Assembly: GCF_001921865.1 (NCBI RefSeq)
Contig: NZ_MSCT01000009.1
Location: 372,001-436,000, forward strand
DNA: 64,000 nucleotides
Source: Pseudomonas chlororaphis
GTDB taxonomy: Bacteria; Pseudomonadota; Gammaproteobacteria; Pseudomonadales; Pseudomonadaceae
Direction: 5' to 3'
Shown here in pieces: positions 57,782 to 64,000 of the stretch; position 1 is the first letter of the stretch, and each line of letters begins with the position of its first letter. The translations under genes were made by a program, and so were the position numbers. The notes beneath the pieces were generated by a model, which ran no database searches, was not told where the DNA came from, and saw only the letters and a program-made list of their open reading frames with translations.

Positions 57782-58849
57782 TCAGAGGCTGGATTTATCG
57801 ATGACTTGCAGGCTCATGTGCTCCAGCAGCTTGTTCATGTGGATGAACTGCGCGAAGCGCTTGTCCTGGGTCTGGCCATGGAAGAAGCGGTAGTAGATCT
57901 GCTGCACGATGCCGGCCAGGCGGAACAGGCCGTAGGTGTAGTAGAAGTCGAAATTGTCGATCTTGATCCCCGAGCGTTCGGCGTAATAGTCGACGAACTG
58001 CTGGCGGGTCAGCATGCCCGGGGCGTGGCTCGGCTGGCGGCGCATCAGTTGCACCGGGGCCGGGTCGCCGGCTTCGATCCAGTAGGCCAGGGTGTTGCCC
58101 AGGTCCATCAGCGGGTCGCCCAGGGTGGTCAGCTCCCAGTCCAGCACGCCGATGATCTGCATCGGGTTGTCCGGGTCGAGGATCACGTTGTCGAAGCGGT
58201 AGTCGTTGTGCACGATGCTCGAGGTCGGGTGGTCGGCCGGCATCTTGTCGTTGAGCCAGGCCTTGACCGCTTCCCACTTGGGCGCGTCGGGGGTCAGGGC
58301 TTTTTCGTAGCGGTCGCTCCAGCCGCCGATCTGGCGCTTCACGTAGCCTTCGGGCTTGCCCAGGTCGCTGAGGCCGCAGGCCTGGTAGTCGACGCGGTGC
58401 AGTTCGACCAGTTTGTCGATGAAGCTCTTGCACAGGGTTTCGGTGCGGGCGGCGTCGAAACCCAGTTCCGGCGGCAGGTCGGAGCGCAGGATGATGCCCT
58501 TGACCCGTTCCATCACATAGAACTCGGCGCCGATCACCGACTCGTCGGTGCAGTGCACATAGGCTTTCGGGCAATACGGAAAGCCGTCCTTGAGCTGGTT
58601 GAGGATGCGGTACTCGCGACCCATGTCGTGGGCCGACTTGGCCTTGTGGCCGAAGGGCGGGCGGCGCAGGACGAATTCCTGGCCCGGGTATTCCAGCAGG
58701 TAGGTCAGGTTCGACGCGCCGCCCGGAAACTGGCTGATCTGCGGGGTGCCGGTCAGGCCCGGAATATGTGCCTTGAGGTACGGATCGATCAGGTTGGCAT
58801 CGAGTTCCTCGCCGGAGCGAGTACGGGTGGACTGGTCAGTAAGCGTCAT
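57782..58849 (-). CDS. APH-family phosphotransferase (ACAD10/11 N-terminal-like)
   Basis: A 355-residue kinase-like protein. Features are FPGGASNLTYLLEYPGQEFVLRRPP (shortened core GGASNLTYLLEYPG), the Brenner motif IVHNDYRFDNVILD, and IIGVLDWELTTLGDPLMDLG with the metal-binding Asp. Proteins of this group phosphorylate hydroxylated acyl-CoAs in 4-hydroxy acid breakdown, as in ACAD10/11, so with the SDR it may process hydroxy fatty acids. The start codon ATG at 58849 is assumed. Confidence 0.85.
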   Translation of the reverse strand: MTLTDQSTRTRSGEELDANLIDPYLKAHIPGLTGTPQISQFPGGASNLTYLLEYPGQEFVLRRPPFGHKAKSAHDMGREYRILNQLKDGFPYCPKAYVHCTDESVIGAEFYVMERVKGIILRSDLPPELGFDAARTETLCKSFIDKLVELHRVDYQACGLSDLGKPEGYVKRQIGGWSDRYEKALTPDAPKWEAVKAWLNDKMPADHPTSSIVHNDYRFDNVILDPDNPMQIIGVLDWELTTLGDPLMDLGNTLAYWIEAGDPAPVQLMRRQPSHAPGMLTRQQFVDYYAERSGIKIDNFDFYYTYGLFRLAGIVQQIYYRFFHGQTQDKRFAQFIHMNKLLEHMSLQVIDKSSL

Positions 58850-59004
58850 GCTTATCCCTTCTGCTTATTCTGGAGGCCAGAGATTATTGGCTAATCTAAT
58901 GCGCCCACCGGAGCGTCACAATCGCCGGGGCCCTTTATAGGTGAGCGTGTTGCCGGGCAATCATTGCTTTTGATACAAGCGTTTGAAAGTCCCCGGCTTC
59001 ACTC

Positions 59005-59149
59005 TAGGCTCTAGTGCGAAAAGTCGGCGAGCGAAAGTCAGGCAAGGCAAAAACAGGCGAGGAAGCGGAGTGTAGGAGCCTACATGAGCATTCCGAGCCT
59101 GTTTTTAACGCAGCATGGCTGAGCGTAGCCACTTTTCGGACAGAGCCCG
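59005..59149. repeat. MITE-like dispersed element, copy 2 (about 145 bp)
   Basis: This is the reverse complement of the 31300-31443 element with a few mismatches. Left part GCGAAAAGTCGGCGAGCG, middle ACATGAGCATTCCGAGCCTG, right end ACTTTTCGGACAGAGCCC. The ends are more decayed than in copy 1 (GGCTCTAGTGCGA in place of GGGTCTGTACGA). Confidence 0.82.
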
Positions 59150-59151
59150 GT

Positions 59152-60102
59152 TCAGTTGGCTTCGGGCAGCGCGACGGGGGTCAGCAGCGGCTGGCCGGCG
59201 AAGTGCGCCAGCAGGTTCTTGCCCACCAGTTCCACCGTGTCTCGGGTGGCTTCCGGCGACAGCCCGGCGACATGGGGTGTCAGCACTACGTTGTTCAGGG
59301 TCTTCAAGGCATCCGGCACGCGCGGCTCGTCGTCGAACACGTCCAGGGCCGCGCCGGCGATGCTGCGCTGTTCCAGGGCCTGCAACAGATCGGCGCTGTC
59401 GACCACGCTGGCGCGCGCGATATTCACCAGGAAACCCTCCGGGCCCAGGGCCTGCAACACGGCCTGGTCGATCAGTTGGCGGGTGCCGACGCCGCCGGGC
59501 GTGGCGACCACCAGGAAGTCCGAGTGCCGCGCCAGTTCGGTCGGGGTCGAACAGAAGCAGTAGGGCACGTCGTTACGGATCTGCCGGTTGTGGTAGCTCA
59601 CGCTCATGTCGAAACCGTTGGCGCAGCGCTTGGCGATGGCCAGGCCGACCGCGCCCAGGCCGAGAATGCCCAGGCGCTTGCCGGCCAGGGACGGGCGCAT
59701 GACTTTCGGCCACTCGCCGCGGCGCACGGCGGCATCGGCCCGGGGAATGTCGCGCACCAGTGACAACAGCAGCGCCAGGGCATGGTCGGCCACCGACGAG
59801 GCGTTGACCCCGGCGCCGTTGGTCACCGGGATCCCGCGGTTACTCGCGGCTTGCAGGTCGACCTGTTCGTAGCCGGCGCCGATTACGCAGATGATCTGCA
59901 AGCGCGGCAGGGCGGCGATTTCTTCGGCGGTCAGGCCCAGGGGGCCGCGGGTGAGCACCACGTCGATCTGCCCGGCATGGGCCTTGATGGCCGCCGCCCG
60001 TTCGCCGGGGGTTGGCGCGAGGATCAGGTGGAACCCCTGGTGTTCGAGAATCGGCAGGTAGTCGTTGATGGTTTCGACCAGGACCAGAACGGTGGCGGGC
60101 AT
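59152..60102 (-). CDS. D-2-hydroxyacid dehydrogenase (NAD(P))
   Basis: A 316-residue enzyme of the glyoxylate/hydroxypyruvate reductase type. Domains: substrate lobe with VVLTRGPLGLTAEEIAAL, NAD fold with GILGLGAVGLAIAKR, the catalytic Arg in VNIARASVVD, Glu in VFDDEPRVP and His in LTPHVAGLSPEA. The ATG at 60102 with AGGAG 8 nt upstream was chosen over 60174. The stop codon is only a few bases from the MITE-like copy. Confidence 0.92.
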   Translation of the reverse strand: MPATVLVLVETINDYLPILEHQGFHLILAPTPGERAAAIKAHAGQIDVVLTRGPLGLTAEEIAALPRLQIICVIGAGYEQVDLQAASNRGIPVTNGAGVNASSVADHALALLLSLVRDIPRADAAVRRGEWPKVMRPSLAGKRLGILGLGAVGLAIAKRCANGFDMSVSYHNRQIRNDVPYCFCSTPTELARHSDFLVVATPGGVGTRQLIDQAVLQALGPEGFLVNIARASVVDSADLLQALEQRSIAGAALDVFDDEPRVPDALKTLNNVVLTPHVAGLSPEATRDTVELVGKNLLAHFAGQPLLTPVALPEAN

Positions 60103-60274
60103 GCGTGACTCCTGAAGGACTGAAGAGGGAGGGGCAGCGTACGGCGCATCGCCAGCACCCGATGCGTTGCGCAAGGGCTCAAGATTGCGGGTTGCAGAGG
60201 GCTTTTGGCAAGGCGCCGCCAGCGCCGTCCGACACCCGATGATGACCGCAAGATGACTGGTGCCTTCAAGGGTC

Positions 60275-60366
60275 CATCGCCAGCAAGCTGGCTCCTACAG
60301 GAGTGCGCTCGGTCGCGACATTGCGCCTGCTCCGATTCTATAGGCGCGAGCTTGCTGGCGATGAAG
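60275..60366. repeat. REPIN (inverted REP pair, GCCAGC variant)
   Basis: CGCCAGCAAGCTGGCTCCTA and TAGGCGCGAGCTTGCTGGCG are inverted arms. A further half-copy AATCGCCAGCAAGG follows at 60397-60410, just after the isochorismatase stop. Confidence 0.85.
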
Positions 60367-60413
60367 GCCGAGAGAGCAGCGATGCTTTCAAAGGCCAATC
60401 GCCAGCAAGGACC

Positions 60414-60953
60414 TCAGAAGCGGATATCGGCGCTCTTGAGGCATTGGGCGAAAGCACCGTTGAGGGTCGCATTGTGGTGGTCGATGATCGCCCGAGCCGG
60501 GAGCAGGGGCGTGTCCATGCAGGTATGGGCGTCTTCCGCCAGCACGGCGGCGAAGCCCAGGTCCATGGCAGCGCGGCAGGTGGCGTCGATGCAGTACTGG
60601 GTTTTCATGCCCACGATCACCAGCCCGTCGATCCCCTGGGCCCTCAGGTGTTCGGCCAGCTCAGTGCCGGCAAAGCAATTGGGCCGGGTCTTGTCCAGCC
60701 GGCGGTCGTCGCGATCGAGCCGCAGTTCCGGCACCAACTGCCATGGCGCGCTGCCGGCGGCGATGGGCGAGCCTTGCGGACCGGTATGGCGCACGGCGAT
60801 GACCGGCGCACCCGCTTGCCGGGCACGCTGGATCAACTGGTTGATGTTATCGAGTACGCGCTGTGCCTCGAAGGGCTGCTCCGGTCCGTGAAACAGGCCG
60901 ACCTGCATATCGATAATCAACAGGGCAGGGCGCTGGGCGAGGGATGAGGACAT
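60414..60953 (-). CDS. Isochorismatase-like cysteine hydrolase
   Basis: A 179-residue hydrolase with the full catalytic triad of the family: Asp15 (LLIIDMQ), Lys88 (LDKTRP) and Cys121 (GMKTQYCIDATCR), with a cis-peptide segment before Cys. Members include nicotinamidase-like and N-carbamoylsarcosine amidase-like enzymes; the true substrate is unknown. ATG 60953 follows AAGGAG, deciding the start over 60977. The mRNA leader contains a terminator and a Thr-rich ORF (see the features at 60988 and 61040). Confidence 0.88.
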   Translation of the reverse strand: MSSSLAQRPALLIIDMQVGLFHGPEQPFEAQRVLDNINQLIQRARQAGAPVIAVRHTGPQGSPIAAGSAPWQLVPELRLDRDDRRLDKTRPNCFAGTELAEHLRAQGIDGLVIVGMKTQYCIDATCRAAMDLGFAAVLAEDAHTCMDTPLLPARAIIDHHNATLNGAFAQCLKSADIRF

Positions 60954-60987
60954 GGTGTTTCTCCTTGTGAGCCGCAAGGACGGAGAA

Positions 60988-61020
60988 ACAAAAGGCCCCG
61001 TCCATCGCTGGCGGGGCCTT
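60988..61020 (-). terminator. Terminator/attenuator hairpin in the isochorismatase leader
   Basis: AAGGCCCCG and CGGGGCCTT form a perfect 9-bp stem around 11 loop bases. On the minus strand it is followed by TTTTGTTTC, a usable U tract. It lies between the Thr-rich ORF (stop at 61040) and the Shine-Dalgarno of the hydrolase gene. The region between GGCGGG (in the ORF) and CCCGCC (in the 5' arm) could form an alternative stem. Confidence 0.75.
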
Positions 61021-61039
61021 GGGTTTTACTGCGCTGTTG

Positions 61040-61120
61040 TCAGCTCATGCAGCGACCCCACGACCCGCCGGAAGCAGTCGTGGTGGTAGTGCGGGCGAGG
61101 CGGCGCGGGAAAAGAGTCAT
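61040..61120 (-). CDS. Thr-rich leader peptide ORF (26 residues)
   Basis: ATG at 61120 to TGA at 61040-61042. Residues 1-10 are MTLFPRRLAR, residues 11-15 are five Thr (ACT ACC ACC ACG ACT), then ASGGSWGRCMS. An in-frame ATG at 61132 would add four residues. No good Shine-Dalgarno is seen, but the predicted transcription start is almost at the ATG, so it may be leaderless. The position before a terminator is that of classical attenuation leaders. Found by reading the minus strand; it is too short for usual ORF calls. Confidence 0.55.
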   Translation of the reverse strand: MTLFPRRLARTTTTTASGGSWGRCMS

Positions 61121-61127
61121 GGCGCCG

Positions 61128-61157
61128 ATCATGAGGCCCGGGTTCAGGCGCTGTCAA
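61128..61157 (-). promoter_or_regulatory. Sigma-70-type promoter for the Thr-leader/isochorismatase unit
   Basis: On the minus strand: -35 TTGACA (61157-61152, perfect), 18-bp spacer, -10 CATGAT (61133-61128, 4 of 6). Transcription would start near 61121-61123, one to three bases before the leader ATG. Confidence 0.5.
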
Positions 61158-61433
61158 TGCGCGCCATGAGCCTTGTCTGTGCTGGGCAGCACGTATGTTC
61201 GCAGGGCCGGCGAGCCTGCCGCGGGCCCGGTTTACGGACGCCGGCGGCGGTGCAGGGGCCGCAAAGTACCGGTCCAGGCACCTGCACCGCTAAACCGTTC
61301 CTCAGCTAAGTCTTTGCTTCTGCTGAGTAATCCCGGACAATCGCGCCCCTGTTTCGGCGAGGGCTCTGTCTGTCGGGTATTCCGACGCGTCCTGGCCGGG
61401 TGGCAAATGACCGGAATGTGGAGATCCCACCGG
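61158..61433. other. Intergenic region upstream of the serine/threonine transporter
   Basis: About 275 bp. It must hold the transporter promoter. Apart from the dyad CTCAGCTAAGTCTTTGCTTCTGCTGAG (core CTCAGC/GCTGAG at 61302-61328) I see no recognised element. Confidence 0.35.
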
Positions 61434-62714
61434 ATGAATGATCAGGCCAACAGCGTTGATCAACGCTTTGAAGCGGCAGCACCAGCGACCCTCGCCAGCT
61501 GGAACCGCCATGACACTACTTGGATGCTGGGCCTGTTCGGCACCGCCATCGGTGCGGGAACCCTGTTCTTGCCGATCAACGCGGGCCTTGGCGGTTTCTG
61601 GCCGCTGCTGGTGCTGGCGCTGCTGGCCTTCCCGATGACCTTCTTCGCCCACCGCGGCCTGACCCGTTTCGTGCTCTCCGGACGCGAAGGCGCGGACATC
61701 ACCGACGTGGTGGAAGAACACTTCGGGATCAAGGCCGGGGCCCTGATCACCTTGCTGTACTTCTTCGCCATCTTCCCGATCCTGCTGATCTACAGCGTGG
61801 CCCTGACCAACACCGTGGGCAGCTTCATGGAGCACCAACTGCACATCATGCCGCCGCCGCGCGCCGTGCTGTCGCTGGTGCTGATCCTCGGCCTGCTGGC
61901 CGTGGTGCGCTGCGGCGAGCAGGTGATCGTCAAGGCCATGAGCCTGATGGTCTATCCGTTCATCGTCGCCCTGGCGTTCCTCGCGGTGTTCCTGATCCCG
62001 CACTGGAACGGCGGTATCCTCGCCACCGCGAGCGACGTCCCCGCGCCTTCGGCGTTCCTGCACACCCTGTGGCTGGCGATCCCGGTCATGGTGTTCTCGT
62101 TCAACCATTCGCCGATCATCTCGGCCTTTGCCGTGGACCAGAAGCGTCGTTACGGCCAGCACGCCGAGGAACGCAGTTCGCAGATCCTGTCCCGCGCCCA
62201 CCTGCTGATGGTGGCGATGGTGCTGTTCTTCGTCTTCAGCTGTGTGCTGACCTTGTCGCCGGCGCAACTGGCCGAAGCCAAGGCGCAGAACCTGTCGATC
62301 CTGTCGTACCTGGCCAACCACTTCAGCAACCCGACCATCGCCTTCGCCGCGCCGCTGATCGCTTTCGTGGCCATCGCCAAGTCGTTCCTGGGGCACTACA
62401 TCGGCGCCAGCGAAGGCCTCAAGGGGCTGATCGTGAAGAGCGGCCGCCGTCCGGGCGCCAAGGCCCTGGACCGCATGACCGCGGCCTTCATGTTGGTGGT
62501 GTGCTGGATCGTCGCCACGCTCAACCCGAGCATCCTCGGCATGATCGAGACCCTGGGCGGCCCGGTCATCGCGGCCATCCTGTTCCTGATGCCGATGTAC
62601 GCCATCCGCAAGGTGCCGGCCATGGCCCGCTACCGCGGCCAGGCGTCCAACGTGTTCGTCACCCTGGTAGGCCTGGTGGCGATCTCGGCGCTGGTCTATT
62701 CCCTGAGCGCTTGA
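61434..62714 (+). CDS. HAAAP-family serine/threonine transporter (SdaC-like)
   Basis: A 426-residue inner-membrane transporter with about eleven helices. Motifs are LGLFGTAIGAGTLFLPINAGLGGFWPLL (core GTAIGAGTLFLPI), GLTRFVLSGREGADITDVVEEHFG near helix 3, and FSFNHSPIISAFAVDQKRRYG. SdaC-type proteins import serine (some also threonine) with protons. The ATG at 61434 is preceded by GGAG at a long distance and gives the usual short cytoplasmic N-terminus; the longer frame upstream is not coding-like. Confidence 0.9.
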   Translation: MNDQANSVDQRFEAAAPATLASWNRHDTTWMLGLFGTAIGAGTLFLPINAGLGGFWPLLVLALLAFPMTFFAHRGLTRFVLSGREGADITDVVEEHFGIKAGALITLLYFFAIFPILLIYSVALTNTVGSFMEHQLHIMPPPRAVLSLVLILGLLAVVRCGEQVIVKAMSLMVYPFIVALAFLAVFLIPHWNGGILATASDVPAPSAFLHTLWLAIPVMVFSFNHSPIISAFAVDQKRRYGQHAEERSSQILSRAHLLMVAMVLFFVFSCVLTLSPAQLAEAKAQNLSILSYLANHFSNPTIAFAAPLIAFVAIAKSFLGHYIGASEGLKGLIVKSGRRPGAKALDRMTAAFMLVVCWIVATLNPSILGMIETLGGPVIAAILFLMPMYAIRKVPAMARYRGQASNVFVTLVGLVAISALVYSLSA

Positions 62715-62771
62715 CCCGCCGGCGGCTCGTCGCCCCTCGGCGGCGGGCCAATGCTTGAGCGAACCCAAGCA

Positions 62772-62812
62772 CGGCCATGACTGCGCATCGAGCGCGGCAT
62801 GGCCGTTTTTTT
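62772..62812 (+). terminator. Rho-independent terminator after the serine/threonine transporter
   Basis: CGGCCATG and CATGGCCG pair around 18 bases (which can extend the stem with GCGC pairs) and are followed by seven T. It lies 57 bp after the stop. Confidence 0.85.
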
Positions 62813-63071
62813 GCCTGGAAGAAAGCGTCGGGCGGGGGCACGCCGTTACGGAGCGCAGGCTTCGATCGGGCAATGACGTATTGGCCAGGACGAAACAGGC
62901 CGTGGCAGCCTGGCGGGCGCAGGGGGCTTTAGCGTTGGATGTCGGGTCGCCATTGTCGTGGCGGGAGAGGCTGTTCCACCGCCGTGGGGCAGGGCGCCAG
63001 CCAGGGGATCAGGCCGGTGATGGGGCCTGGCATTTGGCACCCGGGCGGCCGGCGGCAACAAACACCGGGCA
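62813..63071. other. Intergenic region, nothing identified
   Basis: Between the transporter terminator and the acnB terminator. No ORF with a good start, repeat or RNA was recognised. Confidence 0.4.
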
Positions 63072-63110
63072 TAAAAAAACGCCGCGTATCGTCGTGGGAT
63101 ACGCGGCGTT
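63072..63110 (-). terminator. Rho-independent terminator of acnB
   Basis: A perfect 13-bp stem (AACGCCGCGTATC with GATACGCGGCGTT, loop of 7) is followed on the minus strand by seven T. It begins 19 bp after the acnB stop. Confidence 0.93.
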
Positions 63111-63128
63111 CTTCAGTGCCTTGCAGCC

Positions 63129-64000
63129 TTAGGCTTGAACCACCGGAATCTTGGCGTTCGCAGCAGCCTCACGGAACTCGGCGATCTGGTCGAAGCTCAG
63201 GTAGCGGTACACGTCCGCTGCCATGCTGTCGATCTTGCCGGCGTATTCCATGTACTCCTCGACGGTCGGCAGGCGACCCAGGATGGACGCCACGGACGCC
63301 AGCTCGGCCGAGGCCAGGTAGACGTTCGCGCCGTCGCCCAGACGGTTCGGGAAGTTACGGGTCGACGTCGACACCACGGTGGAGTTCGGTTCGACGCGTG
63401 CCTGGTTACCCATGCACAGCGAGCAGCCCGGCATTTCCATGCGCGCGCCAGCCTTGCCGTAGATGCCGTAGTAGCCTTCTTCGGTCAGCTGGTGAGCGTC
63501 CATCTTGGTCGGCGGCGACAGCCACAGGCGAGTCGGCAGTTGGCCCTTGACCTGGTCCAGCAGTTTGCCGGCCGCGCGGAAGTGACCGATGTTGGTCATG
63601 CAGGAACCGATGAACACTTCGTCGATCTTCTCGCCAGCGACGCTGGAGAGCAGGCGAGCGTCGTCCGGGTCGTTCGGCGCGCAGAGCACAGGCTCGCTGA
63701 TGTCGGCCAGATCGATTTCGATGACTTCGGCGTATTCGGCGTCGGCATCGGCTTCCATCAGCTCAGGGTTGGCGATCCAGGCTTCCATCGCGCGTGCACG
63801 ACGTTCCAGGGTCCGGGCATCGCCGTAACCTTCGCCGATCATCCAGCGCAGCAGGGTGATGTTGGACTGCAGGTACTCGGTGATCGACTCTTTCGACAGC
63901 TTGATGGTGCAACCGGCAGCCGAACGTTCGGCCGAGGCGTCGGACAGCTCGAAAGCCTGTTCCAGCGTCAGGCCTTCCAGGCCTTCGATTTCCAGGATGC
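63129..64000 (-). CDS. acnB: Aconitate hydratase B (partial, C-terminal part)
   Basis: The last 290 or so residues of the TCA-cycle aconitase B (about 865 residues in full), which interconverts citrate and isocitrate. Visible are [17 protein letters not shown] and [14 protein letters not shown], which hold the three [4Fe-4S] cysteines, and the active-site [12 protein letters not shown]. The 5' two-thirds lie beyond 64000; the frame is open to the window edge. Confidence 0.97.
   Translation of the reverse strand, partial: ILEIEGLEGLTLEQAFELSDASAERSAAGCTIKLSKESITEYLQSNITLLRWMIGEGYGDARTLERRARAMEAWIANPELMEADADAEYAEVIEIDLADISEPVLCAPNDPDDARLLSSVAGEKIDEVFIGSCMTNIGHFRAAGKLLDQVKGQLPTRLWLSPPTKMDAHQLTEEGYYGIYGKAGARMEMPGCSLCMGNQARVEPNSTVVSTSTRNFPNRLGDGANVYLASAELASVASILGRLPTVEEYMEYAGKIDSMAADVYRYLSFDQIAEFREAAANAKIPVVQA

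Overview
This is a high-GC Gammaproteobacterial chromosome segment, almost certainly from the Pseudomonas fluorescens complex (protegens/chlororaphis-like). The reasons are an hcnABC hydrogen cyanide operon with an ANR box and Rsm-type leader motifs, many copies of the REP sequence typical of fluorescent pseudomonads (GTAGGAGCGAGCTTGCTCGC and its inverse), a fused PhaAB-type Mrp antiporter, and AcnB at the right edge. I saw no tRNA, rRNA, CRISPR array, IS element or prophage.

Layout. 1-2.6 kb: a two-component system (kinase cut by the left edge) and a small Cys-rich secreted protein. 2.7-6.1 kb: hcnABC, ended by a tandemly duplicated REPIN/terminator unit. 6.1-22.9 kb: a GST, then the inositol block. 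This has a divergent RpiR-family regulator (IolR-like), iolC (fused to DUF2090), iolE, iolB, iolA, an iolI-like isomerase, iolD, iolG, a second Gfo/Idh/MocA oxidoreductase and a CUT2-type inositol ABC importer. A third Gfo/Idh/MocA gene near 52 kb carries the same paired operators and probably belongs to this regulon. 23-28.9 kb: small housekeeping and hypothetical genes, a chemoreceptor and an orphan OpuAC-type binding protein. 29-32.4 kb: a TonB-dependent receptor, a DUF2946 protein and a DUF3995 protein. 32.5-38.6 kb: a six-gene PhaAB-C-D-E-F-G (Mrp) cation/proton antiporter operon. 38.8-41 kb: a membrane protein, an EamA exporter and a divergent XRE-cupin regulator. 41.1-51.4 kb: a flavin-monooxygenase and LivFGHM-type import cluster containing a deleted acyl-CoA dehydrogenase, a lone C-terminal dehydrogenase domain and a half-length AMP-ligase-like protein. 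51.5-56.5 kb: the third oxidoreductase and an S8 protease autotransporter. 57-61 kb: an SDR plus phosphotransferase pair, a D-2-hydroxyacid dehydrogenase, and an isochorismatase-fold hydrolase with an attenuator-like leader. 61.4-64 kb: an SdaC-type serine/threonine transporter and the 3' part of acnB.

How it works together. The inositol genes form a full import-to-acetyl-CoA route, apparently controlled by one repressor through pairs of GGAA-N6-TTCC-like sites set exactly 29 bp apart at three promoters. The hcn operon carries both oxygen control (ANR) and post-transcriptional control (Rsm) signatures. The most novel-looking signal is a 26-codon ORF with five consecutive Thr codons, followed by a perfect terminator, just upstream of the isochorismatase-like gene. 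It looks like an amino-acid attenuator attached to an unexpected gene. All functions come from reading the sequence and recalling families; no database search was possible.
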